In this document: piece by piece, positions 34,394 through 43,247 of the stretch | How positions within the stretch are numbered: the stretch's first letter is position 1 | Layout: the number at the start of each line of letters is the position of its first letter | From: Sorangium sp025924095 | Lineage (GTDB): Bacteria > Myxococcota_A > Polyangia > Polyangiales > Polyangiaceae | DNA: 64,000 nucleotides | Reading direction: 5' to 3' | Assembly: GCF_051521505.1 (NCBI RefSeq) | Contig: NZ_CP150356.1 | Location: 9,486,001 to 9,550,000, forward strand | Position numbers and translations under genes: made by a program | Notes under the pieces: generated by a model | What the model was told of the DNA's origin: nothing | Database searches by the model: none | What the model saw: the letters and a program-made list of their open reading frames with translations, nothing else

Positions 34394-35809
34394 GTGAAGA
34401 CCGCTTCGACTCGTTTCAAGGGGAACGCCGGCGCCGTCCCGGCGGATCGTGAGCGTGGCGCGCGCGGCGGGGCCGGCGCGCTCGGGGCGCTGGCCGCGCT
34501 CGCGGTGCTCGCGTTCCCGGCGCTCGCCGCGGCCGGGGATCAGCCGGATCTGTTCACCCGCGGTCTCCAGGCGGGGCCGCTCTTCGCGGGGCTCGCCGCG
34601 CTCGCGGGCGGCCTGCTCACGTGCCTCACGCCCTGCGTGTACCCGATGATCGCGATCACCGTGAGCATCTTCGGGGCGCGGGAGGCGAAGTCCCGCCGCG
34701 AGGCGATGCTGCTCTCGACGAGCTTCGTGCTCGGGATCGTCGTGCTCTTCACGACGATGCTCGTGGTCGCGGCGCTCACGGGCAGCCTGTTCGGGAGCGT
34801 GCTCGCGAACCGGTGGGTCATCGTGGGCATCGCGGGGGTGTTCATCGCGCTCTCGCTCTCGATGTTCGGCGCGTTCGACATGACGCTGCCCGACACCCTG
34901 ATGCAGCGGCTCTCGCAGGTCGGCGGCATCGGCTACGGCGGCGCGTTCCTGCTCGGGCTGGTGAGCGGCCTTGTCGCGGCGCCGTGCACCGGGCCTGTCC
35001 TCACCGGCATCATCCTCTGGATCGGGCAGACCCAGAGCATCGGCCTCGGCGCGCTGGTCGGCGCCGCCTTCTCCATCGGGCTCGGCCTGCCGTTCTGGCT
35101 CGTCGGCGTGTTCGCTGTCGCGCTGCCGAAGGGGGGCAAGTGGATGCTCGGGGTGAAGTCGTTCTTCGGGATCGTGATGCTGATCGTCGCGCTCTATTTC
35201 CTGAAGACGACGTTCCCGGCGCTGTCGTCGCTCGCGCAGCCCACGCCGGTGTTCATGGCCGTCATGGCGGGCCTCGTCGTGGTCGGCCTCGCGCTCGGCG
35301 CGGTGCACCTCTCCTGGGACGACGGCGGCCCCGGGGTGAAGGCGCGCAAGGGGCTCGGGATCGCGCTCACGGTGGCGTGCGGCTTCCTGCTCGTCGCGAG
35401 CCTGGATCTGCCGAGGCTCGCCTCGCCCGTCCCGTCGGCGGTGGCCGGCGAGGCCGCGCCGCGGCAGCTCACGTGGCTGCACGAGGAGCCGGTGGCCGTC
35501 TCGAAGGCGCGGGCGGAGAAGCGCCCGCTGCTCGTGGACTTCACCGCGGAGTGGTGCGGCGCCTGCAAGCAGATCGACAAGGAGACCTTCTCGGATCCGC
35601 GCGTCATGGCCAAGGCGGCGCACTTCGTCGCGGTGAAGGTCGACGCGACGGACGACGAGGATCCGCAGATCGACGCGGTGAAGGGCAAGTACAAGGTCGT
35701 GGGCCTGCCCACGGTGGTGATCTACGACTCCACCGGGGCCGAGCGGAAGCGCTTCAACGACTTCGTCGGCCCGGACGCCTTCCTGGCGGCGCTCGAGGGC
35801 ATCCAGTAA
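34394..35809 (+). CDS. dsbD: Thiol:disulfide interchange protein DsbD, lacking the alpha domain
   Basis: 471 residues from a GTG at 34394. Signal-like N-terminus, then an eight-helix CcdA-type membrane domain with its two redox cysteines in TCLTPCVYPM and APCTGPVL, then a C-terminal thioredoxin domain with WCGACK (~residue 393). Moves electrons from cytosolic thioredoxin across the membrane for cytochrome maturation and disulfide isomerases. The periplasmic alpha domain that relays electrons in enterobacterial DsbD is missing, as in the shorter ScsB/CcdA-Trx variants; a separate partner must take its place. Confidence 0.9.
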   Translation: MKTASTRFKGNAGAVPADRERGARGGAGALGALAALAVLAFPALAAAGDQPDLFTRGLQAGPLFAGLAALAGGLLTCLTPCVYPMIAITVSIFGAREAKSRREAMLLSTSFVLGIVVLFTTMLVVAALTGSLFGSVLANRWVIVGIAGVFIALSLSMFGAFDMTLPDTLMQRLSQVGGIGYGGAFLLGLVSGLVAAPCTGPVLTGIILWIGQTQSIGLGALVGAAFSIGLGLPFWLVGVFAVALPKGGKWMLGVKSFFGIVMLIVALYFLKTTFPALSSLAQPTPVFMAVMAGLVVVGLALGAVHLSWDDGGPGVKARKGLGIALTVACGFLLVASLDLPRLASPVPSAVAGEAAPRQLTWLHEEPVAVSKARAEKRPLLVDFTAEWCGACKQIDKETFSDPRVMAKAAHFVAVKVDATDDEDPQIDAVKGKYKVVGLPTVVIYDSTGAERKRFNDFVGPDAFLAALEGIQ

Positions 35810-35823
35810 CGCCGCCTCCTGCC

Positions 35824-36756
35824 GTGCGCCCCGCCCTCCTCGCCGCCCTCGCGCTCTGCTTCTTGGTCATCGCCGGCTGCGGCGCTCCTCCGGGACCGAC
35901 CACCGGGACCGTGGTGATCGGGGTGACGAGCGAGCTGCGCGCCGGTGTCGAGCTCGCTCGGATGCGCGTGGTCCTGCGCGCCGGCGGCGAGCTGCTCCGC
36001 GAGGACGTGCTGCCGCAGAAGAGCGGGCAGCTGTTCTTCCCGAGGGAGTTCTTCTTCAGCGATCTCGAGGACGGGACGGCGGTGGAGATCTTTCTGGAGG
36101 CGTTCGGGGCGGAGGACGCGGAGCGGCCGCTGCTCGCCCGCACCGCGTCGACCCGGGTGATCGGCGGCCGCACGCTGCTGCTCCCCGTGCGCCTCGAGCG
36201 GGAGTGCGCCGTCGCGCCCGGGGATCCCACGTGCCCGGCGCCGCAGACCTGCGTGGCCGGCGGCTGCAGCGCCCCCGACGTGGATCCCCGGCGGCTCGCG
36301 CCGTACAGCGCCTCGTGGAACGCGGACGCCGAGCCGGACGCCTGCAAGCCGTCCGGCGGGGGAGCGCCGGTCGTCGCCGTCGGCGAGGGGCAGGCCGACT
36401 ACTTCCCGCTCGAGGATCTCGACGAGGTCCAGGTGGAGGCGGGACCGCAGGGCGGGTTCCACATCTTCGTCGCCATCCGGCTCAAGAACCTCCGGCGGTC
36501 CGGCTCGATCACGGTGGTGAGCGGCCTCGTGCCCGAGCTCGGGTACGCGATCGAGCCGCTCAAGATCATCTTCACCCTGGATCAGGACGAGGGGGGCTTC
36601 TGCAAGCTCGCCGGGCTGCGGTTCCGGCTGGACGGGGAGCGGACGATCGACGAGCTGCTCGGGAAGGTCGTGGACGTCGAGGTGACCGTCACCGATGCCG
36701 ACGGGGACACCGGGACCGGCAGGCGCAAGGTGACGCTCTCGCAGACGCTCCTGTAG
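35824..36756 (+). CDS. Hypothetical lipoprotein
   Basis: 310 residues from a GTG at 35824, 14 bp after dsbD. Lipobox LVIAGC (Cys ~20), a beta-rich domain, a Cys cluster (ECAVAPGDPTCPAPQTCVAGGC, ~120-140) of the kind seen in many myxobacterial surface lipoproteins, then a second beta domain. Position after dsbD suggests that it is a disulfide-bearing client or is simply co-transcribed. Confidence 0.78.
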   Translation: MRPALLAALALCFLVIAGCGAPPGPTTGTVVIGVTSELRAGVELARMRVVLRAGGELLREDVLPQKSGQLFFPREFFFSDLEDGTAVEIFLEAFGAEDAERPLLARTASTRVIGGRTLLLPVRLERECAVAPGDPTCPAPQTCVAGGCSAPDVDPRRLAPYSASWNADAEPDACKPSGGGAPVVAVGEGQADYFPLEDLDEVQVEAGPQGGFHIFVAIRLKNLRRSGSITVVSGLVPELGYAIEPLKIIFTLDQDEGGFCKLAGLRFRLDGERTIDELLGKVVDVEVTVTDADGDTGTGRRKVTLSQTLL

Positions 36757-36765
36757 CGCGCGGCC

Positions 36766-37752
36766 TCACTCGCGCGCGGCGCGCCAGCGGGTCATCGAGC
36801 CGCCGGTGAGCAGGTCGAGGGACGCCTCGGCCTCGATCGCCGCGAGCGTGGCGGTGCGGTGCTCCTCGGGGCTCCGGCCCGGGTCGGCCGAGAGCGCGGC
36901 GGCGCGCTGCCAGGCGAAGAGCAGATCGAGAACGCGCGCCGTGAGCTTCGCCTGCAGCTCGGCGCGCTCGCGGCGGAGGCGCTCCAGGGCGATCTCCTCG
37001 TCGGCGAAGAGCAGGCGATCGAGCCGCCAGGTCGCGCGCGCTTCGAGCCAGAGGCTCATGCCGCCGGAGGCGGTCCTCCGCGCCGGATCGTACTCGGTGG
37101 GGGCCAGGTTCTCCGCCTCGTCGACGAGGCGCGAGACGCGGAGCCGGAGCTCCGGGAGCAGCGACGACGTCCGGGCGCGCGACGCGATGGCGTCGATGCG
37201 CGCCTCGGGATCGAGGAGGCGCGACCGCCGCAGCGCCGCCTCGACGATGGCGCGGGCCATGGCCGGCGTGACCCGGACCGGCAGCGGGAGCGGCGGCTCG
37301 ACCTCGGCAGGCGGCGCCGCGGGAGGTGCCTCCGGGAGCGCGGGCGCCGGCGCCGCGCGGGGCGGGCTCGGAGGGGCAGGTTTCAGCCGAGGCGCCTCGG
37401 GTTCGGCGATGGCGGAGGGCGGGAGCGCGCCGGGGCGCTCGGACAGCCGCTCGAGGGGGATGCTCGCGAGCAGCATGCCGCTGACGGAGCGCTCGCCGCC
37501 TTCGAGCCGAGCCAGGCCGAGCTGGAGCGAGACCCAGAGCGGTTGCGCGCGTCCCGGGGACGGCGCCCAGAGCTCGTGGGGCGCGGCGTCGAGGCGGTCC
37601 ACGCGCGGGTCGAGCGCCGTGGGCTCCTCGTCGAAGGGGAGCTCGGCGCGCGCCTCTGGCGCGGACAGGGCGCAGGCGAGCGCGCCGAGGAGGAAGAGAA
37701 CGGAGCGGGCGATGGATCGGTGATTCGTTTGCACCCGAGCTGGGTCGACCAC
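36766..37752 (-). CDS. Exported hypothetical protein
   Basis: 328 residues from a GTG at 37752. Signal peptide (IARSVLFLLGALACALSAPEARA), then a Pro-rich centre (~115-160) and a helical C-terminal part (AMARAIVEAALRRSRLLDP, LLFADEEIALERLRRERAELQAKL) with coiled-coil character reminiscent of the periplasmic helices of TolC-like proteins. No family assignment. Located 39 bp after the DUF4912 gene on the same strand. Confidence 0.65.
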   Translation of the reverse strand: MVDPARVQTNHRSIARSVLFLLGALACALSAPEARAELPFDEEPTALDPRVDRLDAAPHELWAPSPGRAQPLWVSLQLGLARLEGGERSVSGMLLASIPLERLSERPGALPPSAIAEPEAPRLKPAPPSPPRAAPAPALPEAPPAAPPAEVEPPLPLPVRVTPAMARAIVEAALRRSRLLDPEARIDAIASRARTSSLLPELRLRVSRLVDEAENLAPTEYDPARRTASGGMSLWLEARATWRLDRLLFADEEIALERLRRERAELQAKLTARVLDLLFAWQRAAALSADPGRSPEEHRTATLAAIEAEASLDLLTGGSMTRWRAARE

Positions 37753-37791
37753 CGCGCGCCGCCAGTTGCGTGAGCGGATCGTCCGGCTCGC

Positions 37792-40065
37792 TCAGCGGTT
37801 CCCCGAAGGCGGGCGCGCCCGGGGGGCGAAGCTTCGCCAGAGCTGGGTTCCGCCGCCGAGGGACCGAGCCCGCTCGGCGCCGGTGCGCAGCTCGCTTCCG
37901 CCGCCCGGGGAGCGGGCTTGCCCGGCGCCGGCGCGCCGGAGCGCCTCGCTGGCGTGGGGCTGACCGCTGGACTCTCGCCCGGCGCGCCGGAGCGCCTCGC
38001 TGGCGTGGGGCTGACCGCTGGGCCCCGGCCAGGCGCCCCGGTCGCCCCCCCGGACAAGGTCGCTCGACCCGCCGCGGGTCGCCGCAACCGCCTGCGCGAG
38101 CGCCTCCGGGGTCGGCACCCTCCCCGAGGGGAAGCGGGGCGGCCCTTCGCTCGACGGACCGCGGGTCGCCGCGACGGCCTCCGCGAGCGCCTCCGAGGTC
38201 GGCGCCGTTCCCGCCGGGAAGCGGGCAGGCCCTTCGCTCGTCGAGACGAGCGCCGGCGCTGCAGGGATCGCTGCGCTGGGGCCGGGCGTGACCGCGCCGG
38301 GAGCGGGGCCGTCGAGCGGGGCCGGTGCGGCAACGTCGGGAGCGGTCTCGCTGCTCGACACGGGCGCGGGGGCCGCCGTGGCTACGTCGCCGCTCGCGGC
38401 CGGTACGGCAGCTTCCGCAGCGGTCTCATGACCCGCGGCCGGCGCGGCAGCCTGCGTGGCGACATCGCTGCCGCCGGCGGGCGCCGCCGCGGCCGCCCCG
38501 GTGTTCGCGCGGCTGCGCGCGACCGGCGCGCTCGGCGCCGGTGGAGGTGCGGTCAGGGGATCCGCGCTCGCAGCCTGCGTCGCGGCGGCGGGTCCCCCAG
38601 CCTGACCGCTCGCACCTGAAGCTGGCAGCGACGCTCCAGCCACGTCGAGCGTACCGGACGCCGGGGACGGCGCATCGCCGGCGGCGCCCTCGAGGCGCGG
38701 CGGCGCGTCGCTCGTCGGTGCGGTGGGGCCGTCCGCCGGGATCTCGTCCTGCAGCGCCGCCTGTGCGGAAGCTTCAGGCTCCGGCGGGGGCGGCCTCGGC
38801 GCGACCGGCAACGGGCGTGGCGCAGCGACCTCGAGGCCCACCGCAAAGGGCTCGAACACGTCGCCGTCGAGCCAGCCCGTGCACATCCGGAGGTGCGCGC
38901 CGGCCGGGATGTCGCGCACGAACATGTCGCCGAAGAGCGCGTCGATGGCGAGATCCCGCTGCGCGACCACCGGCCGCTCCCAGCTCGGGAGCACCGCGAC
39001 CACGCGGATCACGAGCTGGCCTTCCGCGCGGCGAGCGCGCGCCCGCGCGAGCGTCCGGGGACGCACTTCCCAGTAGACGTAGAGCGTCTCCGGATCGACC
39101 GCGAGGCCGACGATCTCGTCGACGTCGTACCGCGCGGGCAGCTCCGCGCGCTCGTCCTGCAAGGCCGCAGCCAGGCCGAGGGCCGCGCCCGCGGCGACGC
39201 CTTCCGCGATGGCCGCCGGCGCTGGAGCCTCCGCTGGCGAGGGATCGCGCGGCGGGTGCGCCGGGGCGGGTTCGGAAGCGACGGAGACGGGCTCGGGCTG
39301 CCGGTCCTGCTCGCCCGCGATGGGGGGCTCGATCGGCTCGCTCGAGCCGGCGTCCCCCGGGGCAGGAGCGCCCGCGGCTTCGACGCCAGCGTCCTTCGCG
39401 GCCTCCGTGTCTGCGCCGGCGTCCGCTTCCGCCTCGGCGGCCTCCGTGTCTGCGCCGGCGTTCGCCGTGTCTGCGCCGGCGTCCTCCGTGTCTGCGCCGG
39501 CGTCCTCCGTGTCTGCGCCGGCGTCCTCCTCCTCCGCGTACTCCTCCTCCTCCACGTCCTCCGCGCCCGCGCCCGCGCCTCGCGCTTCCGCGCCCTCTCC
39601 CTGCGCGCGCTGCGCCTTCTCGATCAGCCGCTCCCGGAGCCGCCGCGCCTCCTCGTGCTCCGGCTCGCGCGCGAGGAGCTCGTCGAGCACGGCGATGGCG
39701 CGGTCCGTATGCCCCTGGGACGCGTAGATCTCGGCAAGCGTCGTGGTGGCCCGCGGCCGCGGCGGGGGCGGCGGCCACGGCTCCGGCTCCGGCGGGGCCT
39801 CGCCGCGCAGCGCGCGCGCGGTCTCCGGCATGTGCAGGCCGCGCTCGACGACGCGCGAGAGCAGATCGCGCGCCCGCCCGAGGAAGCCGCGCAGGCGGGC
39901 CCGCTCCGGCTCGCCCTGCGCGGTGCGCGCCAGGATCTCGTCGACGAGCTCGGCCTTCGTGAGCACGCGCGGCCGCGGCACCCCGAGCCCCTCGGCGCGC
40001 GCTATCAGCTCCTCCCGCGTCAGCCCGTCGAGCTCCCGGCGCTCCATCGCCGGGGACGCTACCAC
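37792..40065 (-). CDS. DUF4912 protein with SAP/Rho-N-like and TPR segments
   Basis: 757 residues from a GTG at 40065 (ATG 40047 alternative). Order: a SAP/Rho_N-like helix pair (LTREELIARAEGLGV, KAELVDEIL, ~13-46), a TPR (LAEIYASQGHTDRAIAVLDELLAREPEHEEARRL), an acidic repeat region (EDAGADT units, ~175-220), the DUF4912 domain (~320-430: VDPETLYVYWEV, LPSWERPVVAQRDLAIDAL, LRMCTGWLDGDVFEPFAVG) and a long Ala/Pro/Ser C-terminus with duplicated blocks (SSEGPxRFPxG... twice, SGQPHASEALRRAG twice). DUF4912 proteins may bind nucleic acid or sugars; function is not known. Confidence 0.78.
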   Translation of the reverse strand: MVASPAMERRELDGLTREELIARAEGLGVPRPRVLTKAELVDEILARTAQGEPERARLRGFLGRARDLLSRVVERGLHMPETARALRGEAPPEPEPWPPPPPRPRATTTLAEIYASQGHTDRAIAVLDELLAREPEHEEARRLRERLIEKAQRAQGEGAEARGAGAGAEDVEEEEYAEEEDAGADTEDAGADTEDAGADTANAGADTEAAEAEADAGADTEAAKDAGVEAAGAPAPGDAGSSEPIEPPIAGEQDRQPEPVSVASEPAPAHPPRDPSPAEAPAPAAIAEGVAAGAALGLAAALQDERAELPARYDVDEIVGLAVDPETLYVYWEVRPRTLARARARRAEGQLVIRVVAVLPSWERPVVAQRDLAIDALFGDMFVRDIPAGAHLRMCTGWLDGDVFEPFAVGLEVAAPRPLPVAPRPPPPEPEASAQAALQDEIPADGPTAPTSDAPPRLEGAAGDAPSPASGTLDVAGASLPASGASGQAGGPAAATQAASADPLTAPPPAPSAPVARSRANTGAAAAAPAGGSDVATQAAAPAAGHETAAEAAVPAASGDVATAAPAPVSSSETAPDVAAPAPLDGPAPGAVTPGPSAAIPAAPALVSTSEGPARFPAGTAPTSEALAEAVAATRGPSSEGPPRFPSGRVPTPEALAQAVAATRGGSSDLVRGGDRGAWPGPSGQPHASEALRRAGRESSGQPHASEALRRAGAGQARSPGGGSELRTGAERARSLGGGTQLWRSFAPRARPPSGNR
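39441..39524. repeat. 21-bp tandem repeat coding EDAGADT
   Basis: Four in-frame copies of cctccgtgtctgcgccggcgt (one copy with tcgcc at its start) encode EDAGADT/ANAGADT heptads of the DUF4912 protein. A further, separated copy lies near 39402. Confidence 0.85.
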
Positions 40066-40095
40066 ATCCTACGCTCGCCCACGTCGCGCGGCCGC

Positions 40096-41097
40096 TCAGC
40101 GAAAGGCGCCCTCCGCCGCCGGATCCTCGACGAGCGGCGCGAGCCGCGCGCGCGCCGCCTCGGCGTCGCGCGCGATCTGCGCCTTGAGCTCCGGCAGGCC
40201 CGAGAACCGCCGCTCCTCGCGCAGCCGGGCGATCAGGTGCACCCGCAGCGCCGCGCCGTAGAGATCCTCGTCGAGGTCGAAGAGGTGCACCTCGAGGTTC
40301 GGCCGCGCCTGCCTCGACGGCTCGACCGTCGGCCGGACGCCGAGGTTCGCCACGCCGCGGGCGAGCGCGATCGCCCGGCCCGACGGCGTCACCCGATCGA
40401 CGAGCGTCGCGTAGACGCCGAACGGCGGGAGCGCCTCCTCGATCTCGTCGAGGTTGCAGGTGGGGAAGCCGATCGTCCGGCCCCGCCGGGCCCCCTGCGC
40501 GACGACGCCGGACAGCATGTGCGGGCGCGACAGCATCCGCTCGGCCGACTCGAGATCCCCGCGCGCGAGGGCCGCGCGGACGCGGGTGCTCGACCACGCC
40601 CCCTCGGCGTCGCCGACGAGCGGGTGCGACCGCGTCTCGAAGCCGAGATCCTCGCCGAGGCGCCCGAGCGTCGTGAAGTCCCCGGCGCGCCCGTGGCCGA
40701 ACCGGAAGTTCGCGCCGACAAGGACGACGCGCGCGGCGAGCCGATCGAGCAGCACGCGCCGCACGAACTCCTCCGGCGTCTGGGCCGCGAACGCGCGGTC
40801 GAACGTCACCACGTCCACCCGGATCGCCGGCTGCACGCGGCGGATGAGCTCGATCTTGCGCGGCAGCGCCGTCAGCGTCGGCGGCGGGGTGCGGCCAAGG
40901 ACGCTCGCCGGATGCGGCGCGAACGTGAGCGCCACCGGATCGAGCCCCCGGCGCTCCGCGTCCAGCGCCGCGTCGGCGAGCAGCGCCTGGTGCCCCCGGT
41001 GGACGCCGTCGAAGTTGCCGATGATGACGAGGCTGCCCCGCGGCCCGACCGCGGCGCGCCCCTCCTGCCCGCCTGCGGCGGCAGCAAAATACTCCAC
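40096..41097 (-). CDS. ribF: Bifunctional riboflavin kinase/FAD synthetase
   Basis: 333 residues from a GTG at 41097. N-terminal nucleotidyltransferase domain with VIIGNFDGVHRGHQ (~24-37), LVGANFRFGHGRAGD, SSTRVRAAL; C-terminal flavokinase domain with GRTIGFPTCNL (~213-223), FGVYATLV, NLEVHLFDLDEDLYG. Makes FMN then FAD from riboflavin. Divergent from prs. Confidence 0.95.
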   Translation of the reverse strand: MEYFAAAAGGQEGRAAVGPRGSLVIIGNFDGVHRGHQALLADAALDAERRGLDPVALTFAPHPASVLGRTPPPTLTALPRKIELIRRVQPAIRVDVVTFDRAFAAQTPEEFVRRVLLDRLAARVVLVGANFRFGHGRAGDFTTLGRLGEDLGFETRSHPLVGDAEGAWSSTRVRAALARGDLESAERMLSRPHMLSGVVAQGARRGRTIGFPTCNLDEIEEALPPFGVYATLVDRVTPSGRAIALARGVANLGVRPTVEPSRQARPNLEVHLFDLDEDLYGAALRVHLIARLREERRFSGLPELKAQIARDAEAARARLAPLVEDPAAEGAFR

Positions 41098-41201
41098 AGC
41101 CGCTACCTAACCCGGAGGAGCGCCGAACGAAAAGCCGGCGGACAGCGGAGTCGCCCGGCACGATACGCCTGTACAGCCAAGCGTCCAATGTACAGAGTTG
41201 C

Positions 41202-41230
41202 TTGACGTGTCCATGCCCGACTGATAGAGC
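41202..41230 (+). promoter_or_regulatory. Candidate prs promoter
   Basis: TTGACG at 41202-41207 is a strong -35; TAGAGC at 41225-41230 lies 17 bp later as a weak -10 (ATAGAG one base earlier fits spacing 16). The GTG of prs is at 41262 with ggagg before it. Confidence 0.4.
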
Positions 41231-41261
41231 CGCGCTCCCATAAATGGGCTGGAGGCGCGCC

Positions 41262-42206
41262 GTGTTTAAGAGAGTCAGTATCTTCTCCGGCAACGCCAAT
41301 TTCGCGCTCACCCAGGAAATTTGTCAGGTTCTGGAGCAACCGATGGGGAAGTCGCGTGTGTCGCGCTTCTCCGACGGGGAGACGTTCTGCGTCATCCAGG
41401 AGAACGTCCGAGGCGTCGACACCTACGTCGTCCAGCCCACCTGCTCGCCGGTGAACGACAGCGTGATGGAGCTCCTGATCATGGTCGACGCGCTCCGCCG
41501 CGCCTCGGCCGGCTCGATCACGGCGGTCATCCCGTACTATGGCTATGCCCGGCAGGACCGGAAGGTCGCGCCGAGGACGCCGATCACGTCGAAGCTTGTC
41601 GCCGACCTCATCGTCGCCGCCGGGGTGAACCGGATCGTCGCGCTCGACCTGCACGCCGGGCAGATCCAGGGCTTCTTCAACATCCCGTTCGACCACCTGT
41701 ACGCGATGCCGGCGCTGCTCGAGCATCACCTCCGCGAGCACTACGGCAAGGACGTGGTCATCGTCTCGCCGGACGCCGGCGGCGTGGAGCGGGCCCGCGC
41801 CTACTCGAAGCGCCTCCAGGGCACGCTCGCCATCATCGACAAGCGCCGCGAGCGAGCGAACGAGAGCGAGGTCATGAACATCATCGGCGAGGTGTCCGGC
41901 AAGCACTGCCTCATCCTCGACGATCTCATCGACACCGCCGGCACCCTGGTGAACGCCGCCAACGCCCTGATCAAGCAGGGCGCCAGGAGCGTCGCCGCCT
42001 GCGCGACGCACCCGGTCCTGTCCGGCCCGGCGGTCGAGCGCATCAAGGACTCCCCCCTCACCGAGGTCGTGGTGACAAACTCGATCCCGCTCTCGGACGA
42101 GGCGAGGGCCTCCGGTAAATTCAAGGTCGTCTCGGTGGCACGCCTGCTCGCCGAGGCGATCCGCCGCATCCACCACTCGGACTCGGTGAGCTCGCTCTTC
42201 GTCTGA
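41262..42206 (+). CDS. prs: Ribose-phosphate pyrophosphokinase
   Basis: 314 residues from the GTG at 41262, chosen over an upstream ATG because ggagg sits 6 bp before it and the length then fits the family. Motifs: FSGNANFALTQEIC, RFSDGETFCVIQENVRG, YYGYARQDRKVAPRTPI, LDLHAGQIQGFF, SPDAGGVERARAY and the PRPP loop ILDDLIDTAGTL. Supplies PRPP for nucleotides and cofactors, including the cob pathway. Heads the prs-rplY-pth-rpsF-rpsR-rplI cluster typical of deltaproteobacteria. Confidence 0.97.
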   Translation: MFKRVSIFSGNANFALTQEICQVLEQPMGKSRVSRFSDGETFCVIQENVRGVDTYVVQPTCSPVNDSVMELLIMVDALRRASAGSITAVIPYYGYARQDRKVAPRTPITSKLVADLIVAAGVNRIVALDLHAGQIQGFFNIPFDHLYAMPALLEHHLREHYGKDVVIVSPDAGGVERARAYSKRLQGTLAIIDKRRERANESEVMNIIGEVSGKHCLILDDLIDTAGTLVNAANALIKQGARSVAACATHPVLSGPAVERIKDSPLTEVVVTNSIPLSDEARASGKFKVVSVARLLAEAIRRIHHSDSVSSLFV

Positions 42207-42330
42207 CCGGCGGCGCGCGGCCGGCGGCGGGGCGCGCGGGCGCCTCTGTCGCTCCGGTCACCCCGCATTCCCGCGCTCACGCAACAAAATGCGTCGCCCG
42301 GCGACGAAGGCTCGACTTTCTCTTCATCGT

Positions 42331-42340
42331 TTTGCTATAG
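42331..42340 (+). promoter_or_regulatory. TTTGCTATAG promoter element before rplY
   Basis: The same decamer as before dsbD. Here TCGACT at 42312 lies 18 bp before TATAGC and can serve as -35. The leader to the ATG of rplY would be about 60 nt. Confidence 0.45.
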
Positions 42341-42404
42341 CGCCGCACCCTACGCCGGAGTGGACCGCACCGCGGGCCTCCGGAACACTTCTGGAGCCGT
42401 CGTC

Positions 42405-43100
42405 ATGGAGATCATCAAGCTCAACGCCACGAGGCGCGAGGATAGCGGCAAGAGCGCGTCGAGCCGCCTGCGCCGCGCCGGACAGATTCCCGCCATCGCC
42501 TACGGGCGCGAGCTCGCGCCGCAGTCGGTCGCCGTCTCGCCGAAGGCGCTCCTTCAGGTGCTCGGCTCCGACCACGGCAAGAACTCCGTGGTCGAGCTCG
42601 CCATCGAGAACGGCGAGACGCTCACCGTCATGGTGCGCGACTACGACTACCACCCGATCTCACGGGAGCTCGTCCACGCCGACTTCATCCAGGTGAAGCT
42701 CGATCAGCCCGTCGACGTGCAGATCCCCTTCCGCTGCGTGGGCAAGCCGAAGGGCGTCGTCACCGGCGGCGTCCTCCAGCAGATCTTCCGCACCATCCCG
42801 GTGCGGTGCCTGCCCGAGAAGATCCCGTCGTTCATCGAGATCGACGTGACCGAGCTCGACATGGGCGAGTCGTACAAGGCCAGCGGTCTGACGCTGCCCG
42901 AGGGCGTGAAGGCCCTGCTCGCCGACGAACAGACGATCGCGGTCGTCAACGCGCCCGAGAAGGCCGGCGCCGAGGAAGAGGCGAAGCCTGCTGCCGGCGC
43001 GCCGGCGGCGGCCGCTGCTCCGGCCGGCGCCGCGGCTGCTCCCGCGAAGGGCGGCGCGGCCGCTCCCGCGAAGGGCGGCGACAAGAAGGACAAGAAGTAG
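42405..43100 (+). CDS. rplY: 50S ribosomal protein bL25 (Ctc-type)
   Basis: 231 residues from the ATG at 42405 (ggag at -9). Long CTC form: N-terminal 5S rRNA-binding domain (LNATRREDSGKSASSRLRRAG, IPAIAYGRELAPQSV, DYDYHPISRELVHADFIQV) and the beta TL5 domain (VPV-type PFRCVGKPKGVVTGGVLQQ, IEIDVTELDMGES). It ends with an Ala/Pro/Gly/Lys tail containing two copies of APAKGG. Confidence 0.96.
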   Translation: MEIIKLNATRREDSGKSASSRLRRAGQIPAIAYGRELAPQSVAVSPKALLQVLGSDHGKNSVVELAIENGETLTVMVRDYDYHPISRELVHADFIQVKLDQPVDVQIPFRCVGKPKGVVTGGVLQQIFRTIPVRCLPEKIPSFIEIDVTELDMGESYKASGLTLPEGVKALLADEQTIAVVNAPEKAGAEEEAKPAAGAPAAAAAPAGAAAAPAKGGAAAPAKGGDKKDKK

Positions 43101-43247
43101 CCCCGGCGCGGGAGCGGGCCGCCCCTCGCCTCGACACAACGAGGCGCGCGCGGCCCGCCCTGCCCTGCGCTCCGTCCCCGCGCGTCGTCGCCGGCTCGGC
43201 CTGCTCGGCCTGCTTCGATTCCAGGGACTCAGCAGAACCCGCTCGTC

